Below are positions 9,337-17,677 of a stretch of 64,000 nucleotides of DNA, piece after piece. How positions within the stretch are numbered: position 1 is the first letter of the stretch; every line of letters starts with the position of its first letter. The notes under the pieces are model-generated. The model ran no database searches and was not told the origin of the DNA. It saw only the letters and a program-made list of their open reading frames with translations. The stretch covers positions 1,677,501 through 1,741,500 of the forward strand of contig NZ_CP042435.1 of NCBI RefSeq assembly GCF_007971225.1, read 5' to 3'. This stretch comes from Panacibacter ginsenosidivorans. GTDB taxonomy: Bacteria > Bacteroidota > Bacteroidia > Chitinophagales > Chitinophagaceae. The position numbers were made by a program, and so were the translations under genes.

Positions 9337-12093
9337 ATGAAACAGAAATTTCTACTAATGACCATGGCTTTTTGTGCCCTTATGTGGAGCACAGCAAAAG
9401 CCAACGAAAGCGAGCCCAATAATACAAAGGCTCAGGCAAACACACTCACTTTAAACGGAAGTAATACGGGCACAATAGGTGCAACCGGCGATGAAGACTG
9501 GTGGAGTGTAACTACTACTGCGGATGGCAAATTAGATGTAACGATTGCTATCTCAAATGGTTTGAATATGTGGTGTCAGATCTATGATAACAACGGCACC
9601 ATTGTACTAAATTCTGGCTACACTTCAGGGACCGCTACAATTTCAAAAGACGGGCTTGCTGCCGGAACTTATTACTTAAGAGTTTATCCTTATTATAGCG
9701 GGCAATTGCCTGCTTATAGTATTTCTAACACCTTAACAGTGCCAACCCAGGCAAATGATGCGGAACCAAATAATACAAAAGCTCAGGCAAAGGTTTTAAA
9801 CTTAAACGCAAGCAAAACGGGTCATATCGATTATTATTACAATAATATAAGAGATACATTCGACTGGTATAAAGTAACAACAAATGCAGATGGCAGGCTT
9901 CGTTTAACTATGACATCTGCAAACGGTCAGAATGTATGGGCGTATTTGTATGATAACGATGGCACTACCCTATTAGGAAGTGGTTATACCGCAGGCTCAG
10001 CAGTTGTCGTAAACAAGGATGGGCTTGCTGCCGGTACTTATTATATAAGAGTGAACACGTATTATAATACAGATTGGGCGCCATATACATTGGCCGATAG
10101 TTTATTTGTACCCACACAACCAAATGATGTGGAACCAAATAACACAAAGGCACTGTCATTAACCCTGCCGCTTAACGGCTCCGTTACAGGACACAACAAT
10201 TATTATTACAACAATGTAAAAGATACATTTGATTGGTACAAAGTAACTACTAATGCAGACGGAAGACTTCGTTTAACAATGACATCCGCTAACGGGCAAA
10301 ACGTATGGGCTTATTTATATGACAATGATGGTTCTACTGTTCTGGCAAGTGGCTATACATCCGGCTCTGCAGTTGTTGTAAACAAGGATGGTCTCTCAGC
10401 CGGTACTTACTATGTAAGAGTAAATACTTATTACAATACAGAATGGGCACCCTATACACTAGCCGATAGTTTGTTTAGCCCGGCGCAGACAAACGATGTT
10501 GAACCAAATGATACAAAAGCACAGGCAGTTACATTACCCTTAAACGGTAGTAAAACAGGGCATGTCAATTATTATTATAACCTGCAGAAAGACGGACAGG
10601 ATTGGTATAAGCTGACAACTACAGAAGATGGCATGATAAGCTTAACCATTCAATCCCATAATGGACAAAATGTATGGGCCTATCTTTACGACAATGATGG
10701 TACCACACAGCTAAACGCTGCATATACAACCAGCAGCACAACTATCAAGTCAGACGGTCTTTCTGCCGGAACTTATTACATAAGAATAAATACCTATTAC
10801 ACTACCGAGTTTGCACCTTATACATTAAGCAATACACTTACTACTTACACCGATGCCAATGATAATGAGCCAAATAATTATTATGCACAGGCTAAAACAT
10901 TGCCTGCTAACGGTACTACAACAGGTCATGTTAATTTCTATTATAATGGTTTAAAAGATGCTGAAGACAGATGGAAGATAAATTATACAGGTACCGGTGC
11001 CTTAACGCTTAATTTTAATCAGGAAGGTCATAAAATTGATAATTCAACAAAATGCACGTGGGTTCAGTTATATAAGGATACAACGGCTGCGCCTATCTAT
11101 AATAATTACTTCTGTAGCACACCAAACGTGATCAATTTATCAAGTCTTACACAAGGGTATTACTATGTACGAGTATTTACTTATTATTCCAATGAGTTTA
11201 CCGCGTACAGCCTAAACCCAGTGTTTACCCAAACAAATGTTGCTTCTGTTACATTACTAAATGCAACACCGGTAAATTCGTGCGATTCGCTTAACAGTAT
11301 AAGGCTGCAATGCGGCGGCAGCAGTGCTCCTTACAAAGTACAGTTGTATAGGTTTGGAGTTCTATACAGCACAACCAACATAAATACCACAAGTGCATTT
11401 ACTATTAGTGGTTTACCAACAGGCTACTTCACTGCAAGAGCATACGGGGATGGTGCAACCGGTAATGCCTATAGCACCAGTACTGCAGCAATACTGGAAC
11501 CAATACCGGCAAATCTTGTATCAGCAAACATTAAGAGTACATCGGCAAAAGTTGGATGGGATGGTTATACAGGTTGCGTTCTCGGATATAAACTACAGTA
11601 TAAGCCACAAAGTTCCGCTACATGGACAACGAAATACCTGTACGGTACGTCCACAAACATTAGCGGACTTACACCTGCAACGCTTTATCAGTTCCGTGTT
11701 GCGTCAGGCGACAGTGCCAATGGTTTCATCGCCCTCAGTCCTTATTCTGTTGTTGCAACATTCACTACTGCAGCAAGCTTTGCAGCAGCCACACAATCAG
11801 CAGATAATGTTATTGGCAAAACAACATTAACAGATAATTCAACTTTGCTCGTTTATCCGAATCCTGCAAGATCGTCGTTCCGCATACAGTTCAATGCAAA
11901 AACAAATGCACAACTGTCTGCAACATTAAAAGACATGAATGGAAATATCGTATGGAATAAACCCAATACCAACGCATCAGCGTTATCAGGAACAATCGTT
12001 GATGCAGGAAAATTAACAGGTGGCATTTATATGCTGCAGGTAACAGACTCTAATGGTAATACAATTGCAAAGAAGGTCGTTGTTTCCAAGTAA
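9337..12093 (+). CDS. Secreted PPC-repeat protein with type IX sorting domain
   Basis: A 918-residue exported protein. A signal peptide ends near AKA. It is followed by five units of about 125 residues, each opening with an EPNNTKAQA-like motif and ending in AGTYYxRVxxYY, the pattern of bacterial pre-peptidase C-terminal (PPC) domains. Next comes a fibronectin type III-like domain (about 720-810) and a C-terminal sorting domain starting LVYPNPARSSF and ending in KKVVVSK, typical of type IX secretion cargo. No catalytic domain is visible, so it may be an adhesin or glycan-binding surface protein. Units 2 and 3 are nearly identical, indicating recent duplication. Confidence 0.88.
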   Translation: MKQKFLLMTMAFCALMWSTAKANESEPNNTKAQANTLTLNGSNTGTIGATGDEDWWSVTTTADGKLDVTIAISNGLNMWCQIYDNNGTIVLNSGYTSGTATISKDGLAAGTYYLRVYPYYSGQLPAYSISNTLTVPTQANDAEPNNTKAQAKVLNLNASKTGHIDYYYNNIRDTFDWYKVTTNADGRLRLTMTSANGQNVWAYLYDNDGTTLLGSGYTAGSAVVVNKDGLAAGTYYIRVNTYYNTDWAPYTLADSLFVPTQPNDVEPNNTKALSLTLPLNGSVTGHNNYYYNNVKDTFDWYKVTTNADGRLRLTMTSANGQNVWAYLYDNDGSTVLASGYTSGSAVVVNKDGLSAGTYYVRVNTYYNTEWAPYTLADSLFSPAQTNDVEPNDTKAQAVTLPLNGSKTGHVNYYYNLQKDGQDWYKLTTTEDGMISLTIQSHNGQNVWAYLYDNDGTTQLNAAYTTSSTTIKSDGLSAGTYYIRINTYYTTEFAPYTLSNTLTTYTDANDNEPNNYYAQAKTLPANGTTTGHVNFYYNGLKDAEDRWKINYTGTGALTLNFNQEGHKIDNSTKCTWVQLYKDTTAAPIYNNYFCSTPNVINLSSLTQGYYYVRVFTYYSNEFTAYSLNPVFTQTNVASVTLLNATPVNSCDSLNSIRLQCGGSSAPYKVQLYRFGVLYSTTNINTTSAFTISGLPTGYFTARAYGDGATGNAYSTSTAAILEPIPANLVSANIKSTSAKVGWDGYTGCVLGYKLQYKPQSSATWTTKYLYGTSTNISGLTPATLYQFRVASGDSANGFIALSPYSVVATFTTAASFAAATQSADNVIGKTTLTDNSTLLVYPNPARSSFRIQFNAKTNAQLSATLKDMNGNIVWNKPNTNASALSGTIVDAGKLTGGIYMLQVTDSNGNTIAKKVVVSK

Positions 12094-12115
12094 CAGGTCT
12101 GGATTTAACACTAAG

Positions 12116-12143
12116 GCCCTTCACTTTGGTGAAGGGCTTTTTT
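12116..12143 (+). terminator. Rho-independent terminator after the PPC protein
   Basis: GCCCTTCAC and GTGAAGGGC flank a four-base loop and are followed by a T run. Confidence 0.9.
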
Positions 12144-12186
12144 ATATTACTTGTTCAGATTTTATTGCCTTAAATATTAATCACAT

Positions 12187-12705
12187 TTATTTCATTGCGT
12201 TTAAAATTTTCTTTCCCCTGCTTTTAAAGGCTGCAGTTTCATGTGGCATACGATCTTCGATGATGAGCTGTAATTCACCTTTTATTGCAGGATATATTTT
12301 AGAAAGATTATAAAGTGTTGTAAGAGAGAATGCTTTAATAGCAACAGTTGTAGTAGGGCTTTCAATAAATTTAAAACACGCAGTCATAACATCTCCATGA
12401 AACGATTCAGGAATATCGATTGCTACCAACACACGCACACTGTTTCTTATCACAGCATTATGCACATCTGTCCTGTTTAATTGCGCCACTAGTGATTTAA
12501 TATAGGGCTTTATCATTTCAGGTTTCTTTCTTGCAGCCCAGCTCACACTCCATGCAGCCCGCTGTGCAAGCCTGTAATCATTGGCAAGAAAACATTGCAT
12601 TAATGCTGTAAAATTTTTTGCTGATGCACATGCATATTCAGATACTTCCAACATGCGCTTCTTATTGTAAGCTTCATCATCCAGCAATGCTTCTTTAATA
12701 TTCAT
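12187..12705 (-). CDS. HEAT-repeat-like protein
   Basis: A 172-residue alpha-helical protein with no signal peptide. Regularly spaced helical pairs such as RLAQRAAWSVSWAARKKPEMIKPYIKSL and NSVRVLVAIDI resemble HEAT or ARM repeats, which usually mediate protein binding. The start ATG at 12705 overlaps the stop of the thiamine-binding gene in an ATGA arrangement, so translation is probably coupled. No precise function can be assigned. Confidence 0.7.
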   Translation of the reverse strand: MNIKEALLDDEAYNKKRMLEVSEYACASAKNFTALMQCFLANDYRLAQRAAWSVSWAARKKPEMIKPYIKSLVAQLNRTDVHNAVIRNSVRVLVAIDIPESFHGDVMTACFKFIESPTTTVAIKAFSLTTLYNLSKIYPAIKGELQLIIEDRMPHETAAFKSRGKKILNAMK

Positions 12706-13001
12706 CACTTAAACTTTTCAGTTTTTTCATCTCCTGTTATATTGCCACCGCTGCGAATTTGTACCTGCACATTACTGATCCATTCGTTGCAACCCCTACT
12801 GTATAAATATTCATTTACATCATTGATCACTTTCATCACTTCATCATAAGTTCCTTCCAGCACAGTAGCGAAAGGTCCAACTTCATGTTTCACTCCTGAT
12901 TCCTGAATAATCGCAATTGCTTCATCTACCCATTCATAAGGGTGTTTATCCTGCACAATAGGCACAATTTGTATAGACGCGTTGATAATATAATTATGCA
13001 T
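12705..13001 (-). CDS. Thiamine-binding protein, MTH1187/YkoF-like
   Basis: A 98-residue protein of the MTH1187 (formerly DUF77) family, small ferredoxin-like fold proteins, some of which bind thiamine or its precursors. The pattern NASIQIVPIVQDKHPYEWVDEAI, the GPFATVLEGTYDEVM segment and the C-terminal strand are characteristic. No TPP riboswitch or other thiamine gene is seen nearby. It overlaps the HEAT-repeat gene by the ATGA junction. Confidence 0.82.
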   Translation of the reverse strand: MHNYIINASIQIVPIVQDKHPYEWVDEAIAIIQESGVKHEVGPFATVLEGTYDEVMKVINDVNEYLYSRGCNEWISNVQVQIRSGGNITGDEKTEKFK

Positions 13002-13036
13002 GATTTATTTTTTGTTACCAGCAAATGTATTACATG

Positions 13037-13070
13037 GCACCTTCTGTTGTGTCACTCACTTGTACATTCT
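13037..13070. repeat. Repeat family arm, forward (module B)
   Basis: GTTGTGTCACTCACTTGTAC at 13046-13065, between the thiamine-binding gene and the terminator of the NTF2-like lipoprotein. Confidence 0.85.
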
Positions 13071-13094
13071 GTTTTCATTGCAACAAAAGAGCAA

Positions 13095-13124
13095 TAAAAA
13101 AGGGACCAACGGTTGATCCCTTTT
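13095..13124 (-). terminator. Rho-independent terminator of the NTF2-like lipoprotein
   Basis: On the minus strand GGGATCAAC pairs with TTGGTCCC and is followed by six T residues, about 20 bases after the stop. Confidence 0.85.
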
Positions 13125-13145
13125 CTAAAAAAAATATTTATAAAA

Positions 13146-13652
13146 TTATTTTGCAGGAGGCGTCGTTGGTGGCGGGTTGTCACTGTTAAAAATATCTCTG
13201 AACATTTTCCATCCTGCATCTGTCTTTTTCCAGAGCACCAGGAATTTTCCTTTGTCCATTGATTTGTTTTCAGCAGCGAATATTTCATAAGTACCTTCTT
13301 CCGTAACATACTCACCTTCCCCGTAAAGCTGCGTGGTATTTAATTTTACATTTCTTACACCCATATCGTAAGCGCCTCTGTAAAAAGTAGCAATTGCCTG
13401 GTGCCCACATAATGTATGCATATCAGCCGGGAGAAGGCAGGCGTCGGGAGCGTAACGATCGATCAATAATGTAGAGTCTCCTTTTACGAAAGCATCTGCA
13501 AACAGTTGGTTACTGGAAACAATAGCTGCTTTTACTGAATCAAGATTGAAAGCAGATGCAACTATAGCTTCTGCAGGCTTGTTTTCGGAAGCTGTATTGC
13601 AACCGGTAGCCAAAAAAGTTATTATTACTAATAAAGAAAGAAACGATTTCAT
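13146..13652 (-). CDS. NTF2-like (DUF4440/SnoaL-type) lipoprotein
   Basis: A 168-residue predicted lipoprotein. The ATG at 13652 starts a signal peptide with lipobox FLATGC, so the protein would be lipid-anchored; the frame extending to 13670 lacks a good start. The mature part follows the cone-shaped NTF2 fold seen in DUF4440 and YybH-like proteins: an N-terminal helix, DSTLLIDRYAPDACLLPA, and the strand GKFLVLWKKTDAGWKMFRDIF. The tail is proline-rich. A small ligand or enzymatic role is possible but not determined. Confidence 0.8.
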   Translation of the reverse strand: MKSFLSLLVIITFLATGCNTASENKPAEAIVASAFNLDSVKAAIVSSNQLFADAFVKGDSTLLIDRYAPDACLLPADMHTLCGHQAIATFYRGAYDMGVRNVKLNTTQLYGEGEYVTEEGTYEIFAAENKSMDKGKFLVLWKKTDAGWKMFRDIFNSDNPPPTTPPAK

Positions 13653-13738
13653 ATTAGGAATTTTGTACAAGGTAGGCTTAAGTTATGGAGGATAAAATAC
13701 CTTTTTCAGGAATTTAATAACAGTATGTGATTAAAAAT

Positions 13739-14041
13739 TCATAGCAAACCTACATGTATCACTGCATCTAGGTTTATTGCTCCATAGACATGGGGAAACG
13801 CTTCGTTAACAGATGAAGAAAAATCGTACTGAAATTGTGAATGCAGTTTTAAAGTATCAATGGTAAGTTTTACAAGATCCGTTTTACCTACAAAATATCT
13901 TTGTAATACACCTGCAACCTGTTGTGCTGTGCTGCAATGAATAAAGCCTTCTGTATGCAATGATGTGGCTTGATAAATCCCGTTTGCCAAAGCTGTTTGC
14001 CATTCCTTTTTTGTAGTGATGTGGTAAATGATATTGTTCAT
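13739..14041 (-). CDS. DUF952 family protein
   Basis: A 100-residue cytoplasmic protein. The opening NIIYHITTKKEWQTA, the GFIHCST motif and the C-terminal AFPHVYGAINLDAVIHV match the DUF952 family, whose fold resembles ADP-ribosyl transfer domains but whose role is unknown. The ATG at 14041 is used because the upstream codons offer only a TTG. Confidence 0.85.
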   Translation of the reverse strand: MNNIIYHITTKKEWQTALANGIYQATSLHTEGFIHCSTAQQVAGVLQRYFVGKTDLVKLTIDTLKLHSQFQYDFSSSVNEAFPHVYGAINLDAVIHVGLL

Positions 14042-14114
14042 AAGAAACAAATCTGTGAAATTAAATTTAAGCTGACAATAAAATCATAAGCTGAAAACAG
14101 GTAAAGTAAGCTAA

Positions 14115-14144
14115 TAAAAAAGCTCCGGCATTACCGAAGCTTTT
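14115..14144 (-). terminator. Rho-independent terminator of the secreted protein at 14161
   Basis: On the minus strand AAAGCTTCGG pairs with CCGGAGCTTT, followed by a T run, just after the stop codon. Confidence 0.85.
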
Positions 14145-14160
14145 ACAGATAAAACAACTT

Positions 14161-14592
14161 CTAGTTTTTCTCTTCATATTTATCTACGAAAGCTTTTATT
14201 TTCATATCAGGTTTATCATTCAGTTCAAGTGTAATAATTACCTTACCGTCTTTTCCCTCAATTGTTACAACTGCATCATGCTTGTCGTCATGCCCTTCTG
14301 TTAATTCAGCTTTTATTACTGTTTTGCCGTTTTTAAACGCATCTGCCCAATTACAGGTAGCCTCTGTAATTGGCCCCGTCATTATATCGTTAGGGTCATC
14401 GTTATGATTAAAGGTAATTGCGGTTTTAGTCACTTCTACCGTTATCTTATCCTGTGTTTCGTTTTGTACTTCGTCTTTGCTGTTGGTAAACGCCTGCTTA
14501 CCGGAGGTCCACAGTATTTTCTTTTCGCATTGTGCCTGGCTTTGTTTCGTAAATGCGCATACAACAAAAAGCATTAAGATGATCTTTTTCAT
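14161..14592 (-). CDS. Small secreted protein of unknown function
   Basis: A 143-residue protein with a clear signal peptide (cleavage probably after SQA). The mature part is rich in Lys, Asp and Thr and predicted to be mostly beta strands (KITVEVTKTAITF, KVIITLELNDK). No family was recognised. It has its own terminator and appears monocistronic. Confidence 0.75.
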   Translation of the reverse strand: MKKIILMLFVVCAFTKQSQAQCEKKILWTSGKQAFTNSKDEVQNETQDKITVEVTKTAITFNHNDDPNDIMTGPITEATCNWADAFKNGKTVIKAELTEGHDDKHDAVVTIEGKDGKVIITLELNDKPDMKIKAFVDKYEEKN

Positions 14593-14896
14593 GATTTGAT
14601 TTTAAAAATGATGTGTATTTTTTACGATACCATTTTCAATAGTAATGCCACAATTAGCTCTTTAAAAATCAATTGATTAAAAGAAAATTTCTTTTAAGAA
14701 AAGTTCAAATACGGACAAAATGTTTGAAAATGAACAAGGATAAACACTTTCACTGCTTTTTAGTCGGGGGAAAGAAAACAACGAAATAATATTTTCCTTT
14801 TATAAAGAAGGCAGCTCAATAAAATACAGAAAGTACAAGAGTGCGACGCAAGAAAAGCATCATAGCAGTAATGCAGATGGGTCACTAAAAATTCTC
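14593..14896. other. Intergenic region with one repeat arm
   Basis: About 300 bases, AT-rich near the secreted-protein start. It contains a reverse repeat arm at 14833; no gene or terminator was seen. Confidence 0.5.
14833..14885. repeat. Repeat family arm, reverse (module A)
   Basis: GTACAAGAGTGCGACGCAAG, then a diverged module-A tail. It lies just downstream of aroC. Confidence 0.8.
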
Positions 14897-16378
14897 TTAT
14901 TTCCAGATGCGTGGAATACGTTGTTCTAATAACATCAGGTCTGCCAAAGCCACAGCCGTAGCGGCTTCCAGGATAACGGGTGCACGCAATGCCACACAAA
15001 GGTCGTGGCGGCCTTTGATAGAGAAATCTTCCATTTTACCTGTCTCCCAGTTAAGACTGTTTTGTTGTTTTGGTGTAGAGGCCGTTGGTTTTATGGCAAT
15101 GCGAAATACGAGTTCATTACTGTTAGTGATACCGCCAACAATACCACCTGCATGATTGGTGGTTGTTTTGCCTTCCATATTTTCAATGGCATCGTTGTGC
15201 TGTGATCCAAACATTTTTGCTGCAGCGAAACCACTTCCAAACTCAATCCCTTTTACAGCAGGAATAGCAAAAGCAATATGCGCAATGTTTGATTCAACAG
15301 AATCGAAAAAAGGTTCTCCAAGACCTATAGGCAAACCATTAACCCGGCATTCAACAAGACCGCCGACAGAATCTTTTGCATCAATAGCATTCTGCAAACC
15401 TTTTTCTAAATCTTTTTCACCGCCTATTTCTGTTACTTCAGCATGTATAGAAATACCTTGAAAAACCTCACCCAAACCCTCTTCAAAGGAGAGGGCTTCA
15501 GACGTTACGGGTTCAACTGTCTTGCGCTCTTGTATGGCTTGTTTGATGCGATTAATAACTTCTTGCAAGCTATTCTGTACTTCATCATTTGTAATCTTTA
15601 CCATTGAATAACCAAATTCATTGAGCCATTGCATACGCATGGAATCAAATTTTATTTGCTCTTCTGTATTATGATATTCCCCGTCAATTTCTACTATTAT
15701 TTTTTTATCAAGGCATACAAAATCAGGAATATATCCTGCAATCGGATGTTGTCTTCTGAATTTTTGATCTTCTATATTTCTGTTGCGTAGTTGCTGCCAC
15801 ATTATATCTTCAGCTTTCGTTTGATTTTTTCTGTTTTCTCTGGCGTAAGCAATAAGATAATTCCATTGTTCGGGCGAAGCAGTCATATAACCGGGTTGGG
15901 GTCTTATTCCCCTCTCCTTTGGAGAGGGGTTAGGGGTGAGGTGTTGTAACATTTTCTTTGCAATAGCTCCAGCAGCAACAAGCCCTGTTGTAAGTCTTGC
16001 ACTGAAATGCCCGCCACCACGGAAGTCTTCGTTGCCACCATATTTTTCATGTGCTACAAAATCTGCATGACCGGGACGTGGAAAGCTGCGTTGTTTTTCA
16101 TAATCGCCGCTGCGTGTATTATTATTTTCGAAGAAGATGGTGATTGGCGCACCAGTAGCTTTACCGTTAAATATCCCACTTTTGAAAAAAGGATAGTCAG
16201 CTTCCTGACGTGGTGTGGTACCTTTTTGTTTACCACCTTTCCTGCGTTCAAGATCAGGTAAGAGGTCATCTTCTATTATAGGCAAACCTGCAGGAACACC
16301 ATCGATAACAATACCAACTGACTCGCCATGCGATTCACCAAAAATATGTACACGAAATATGCGGCCGAAACTATTCAT
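14897..16378 (-). CDS. aroC: Chorismate synthase interrupted in frame by a DUF559 domain
   Basis: AroC makes chorismate from 5-enolpyruvylshikimate-3-phosphate using reduced FMN. Residues 1-145 (start MNSFGRIFRVHIFGESHGES; RPGHADF; GGGHFSARLT) and about 308-493 (GLPIGLGEPFFDSVESN; GSQHND; TTNHAGGIVGG; KGRHDLCV) are a complete chorismate synthase. Between them lie about 162 extra residues carrying a DUF559 endonuclease-like domain. Removing these leaves about 331 residues, a normal length for the family. The frame is unbroken across both junctions. The site falls after KKML, before the strand GISIHAEV, probably a surface loop. The gene overlaps aroA by 8 bases. Confidence 0.93.
   Translation of the reverse strand: MNSFGRIFRVHIFGESHGESVGIVIDGVPAGLPIIEDDLLPDLERRKGGKQKGTTPRQEADYPFFKSGIFNGKATGAPITIFFENNNTRSGDYEKQRSFPRPGHADFVAHEKYGGNEDFRGGGHFSARLTTGLVAAGAIAKKMLQHLTPNPSPKERGIRPQPGYMTASPEQWNYLIAYARENRKNQTKAEDIMWQQLRNRNIEDQKFRRQHPIAGYIPDFVCLDKKIIVEIDGEYHNTEEQIKFDSMRMQWLNEFGYSMVKITNDEVQNSLQEVINRIKQAIQERKTVEPVTSEALSFEEGLGEVFQGISIHAEVTEIGGEKDLEKGLQNAIDAKDSVGGLVECRVNGLPIGLGEPFFDSVESNIAHIAFAIPAVKGIEFGSGFAAAKMFGSQHNDAIENMEGKTTTNHAGGIVGGITNSNELVFRIAIKPTASTPKQQNSLNWETGKMEDFSIKGRHDLCVALRAPVILEAATAVALADLMLLEQRIPRIWK
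15466..15941 (-). mobile_element. DUF559 endonuclease insertion inside aroC
   Basis: The inserted segment is bordered by imperfect inverted repeats: CCTCACCCCTAACCCCTCTC at the aroC-5' end, and a closing stretch ending GGTTTGGGTGAGG. Both ends contain a CTCTCC(A/T)TTG-like inner palindrome. The domain, about residues 164-283 of the fusion, begins MTASPEQWNYLIAYARENRK and carries the PD-(D/E)XK-like core YIPDFVCLDKKIIVEIDGEYH (Asp219, Glu230, Asp232), related in fold to Vsr repair endonucleases. An internal ATG could allow separate translation. I saw no clear target-site duplication. Confidence 0.85.
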
Positions 16379-17669
16379 GAATGGCTTCCTTATTATTTAA
16401 AGATACAACGCCACCAAGACTTTGTATATGTTCGTAAAAATTAGGATAAGATTTTGAAACAGCCTGCGCTTCTTCAATGATTGTTTCACCTTCTGCTTTT
16501 AAACCAGCAACAGCACACATCATAGCAATGCGATGGTCATGACGTGAATGCACATGTGCGCCATGTAAACCATTGCCACCTTTGATGAGCATGAGGTTAT
16601 CCTGTAATACAACTTCAAGACCCATCTTGCCAAGCTCCTGTTGTATAGTTAATCCGCGATCACTTTCTTTATGCGCTAAGCGATGAACCCCTTCAATAAC
16701 TGTTGTGCCTTCGCAATAGGCAGCCAGCGCAGCAAGCGGAGGAAAAAGATCAGGACAATCTGTTGCATCAAAATGAAAAGCTTTTAATTTGCCAGGGCCA
16801 ATTTCAATCTGATTATCCTGCACAGATAAGTTGCAACCACAATCCATTAATGCTTGCATTACCGCTTTATCAGCTTGAGTGGAAGCAATGTCTAAACCCC
16901 TTACTGTAATATTACCTGCAATAGCACCAGCGACCAATAAGAATGCGCCGCCACTCCAATCACTTTCTACTGTATAATCAATATAAGTTGATTGATAGTT
17001 GACAGGTTCTATTTCAAAAAAGAATTCTTTATGATCATTGTTCCGTGGCACCTTTAATTGAAATTGTTCCATAACAGAAAGCGTAAGATCAACATAAGGT
17101 TTGCTCTTGAGATTATTCACAGTAATAGTTACATCCTTTGCATCTAGTGCAGAGTATGCCAACAATAATCCTGTAAGAAATTGTGAACTTAATGAGCCAT
17201 CAATAGTAATATTCTTTGGCTGTAAAGGACCGTGTACTTTTAATGGCAGTTTACCATTGTTCGACGTTATTTGAACGCCAAGTTGTGGAAAGATCTCATC
17301 AAAGAAATCCATTGGGCGGGTAAGCAAACTGCCTTCACCATTAATCGTCATTTCTTTTGCATTGAGTGCAACGATGGGTGCAAACATTCTGATGCCTAAA
17401 CCACTTTCTCCGTTGTTTACTTCACTGGTAACAGCATTTACACCATCACTTGTAATTTTTATGCTGCCATCCTCTAATTGCTCTACTGTTGCACCTAATG
17501 CCTGTATTACTTTTAGCGCAGCTCTATCATCATTAGAGATTCCTGGATTACGAATAATGCTTTCTCCTTTTCTTACCAAAGCTGCAGCGCATGCACGCTG
17601 CATAGAACTTTTTGAAGCGGGTGCTACAATGGTTCCTGATATAGATGATGGTTGTATCGTTACCTGCAT
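16371..17669 (-). CDS. aroA: 3-phosphoshikimate 1-carboxyvinyltransferase (EPSP synthase)
   Basis: AroA joins phosphoenolpyruvate to shikimate-3-phosphate, the sixth shikimate step. The 432-residue protein has the substrate-binding PASKSSMQRACAAALV near the N terminus, the SLSSQFLTGLLLAYSAL segment and the C-terminal SRHDHRIAMM motif. The usual NAGT loop is replaced by GESGLGIRMF, which I believe is normal for this phylum. It starts 8 bases after aroB and overlaps aroC, so aroB-aroA-aroC form one transcription unit. Confidence 0.95.
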   Translation of the reverse strand: MQVTIQPSSISGTIVAPASKSSMQRACAAALVRKGESIIRNPGISNDDRAALKVIQALGATVEQLEDGSIKITSDGVNAVTSEVNNGESGLGIRMFAPIVALNAKEMTINGEGSLLTRPMDFFDEIFPQLGVQITSNNGKLPLKVHGPLQPKNITIDGSLSSQFLTGLLLAYSALDAKDVTITVNNLKSKPYVDLTLSVMEQFQLKVPRNNDHKEFFFEIEPVNYQSTYIDYTVESDWSGGAFLLVAGAIAGNITVRGLDIASTQADKAVMQALMDCGCNLSVQDNQIEIGPGKLKAFHFDATDCPDLFPPLAALAAYCEGTTVIEGVHRLAHKESDRGLTIQQELGKMGLEVVLQDNLMLIKGGNGLHGAHVHSRHDHRIAMMCAVAGLKAEGETIIEEAQAVSKSYPNFYEHIQSLGGVVSLNNKEAIHE

Positions 17670-17677
17670 GATAATAA

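Noticed and set aside
11393-11830. Frame of 145 codons inside the PPC-repeat gene
   Set aside because: It is in another frame of a well-supported gene and has no recognisable features.
14897-16378. Intein in AroC
   Set aside because: No N-terminal Cys/Ser splice block, no HN/C or HN/S/T end at the junctions; the insert is a DUF559 domain with inverted DNA borders.
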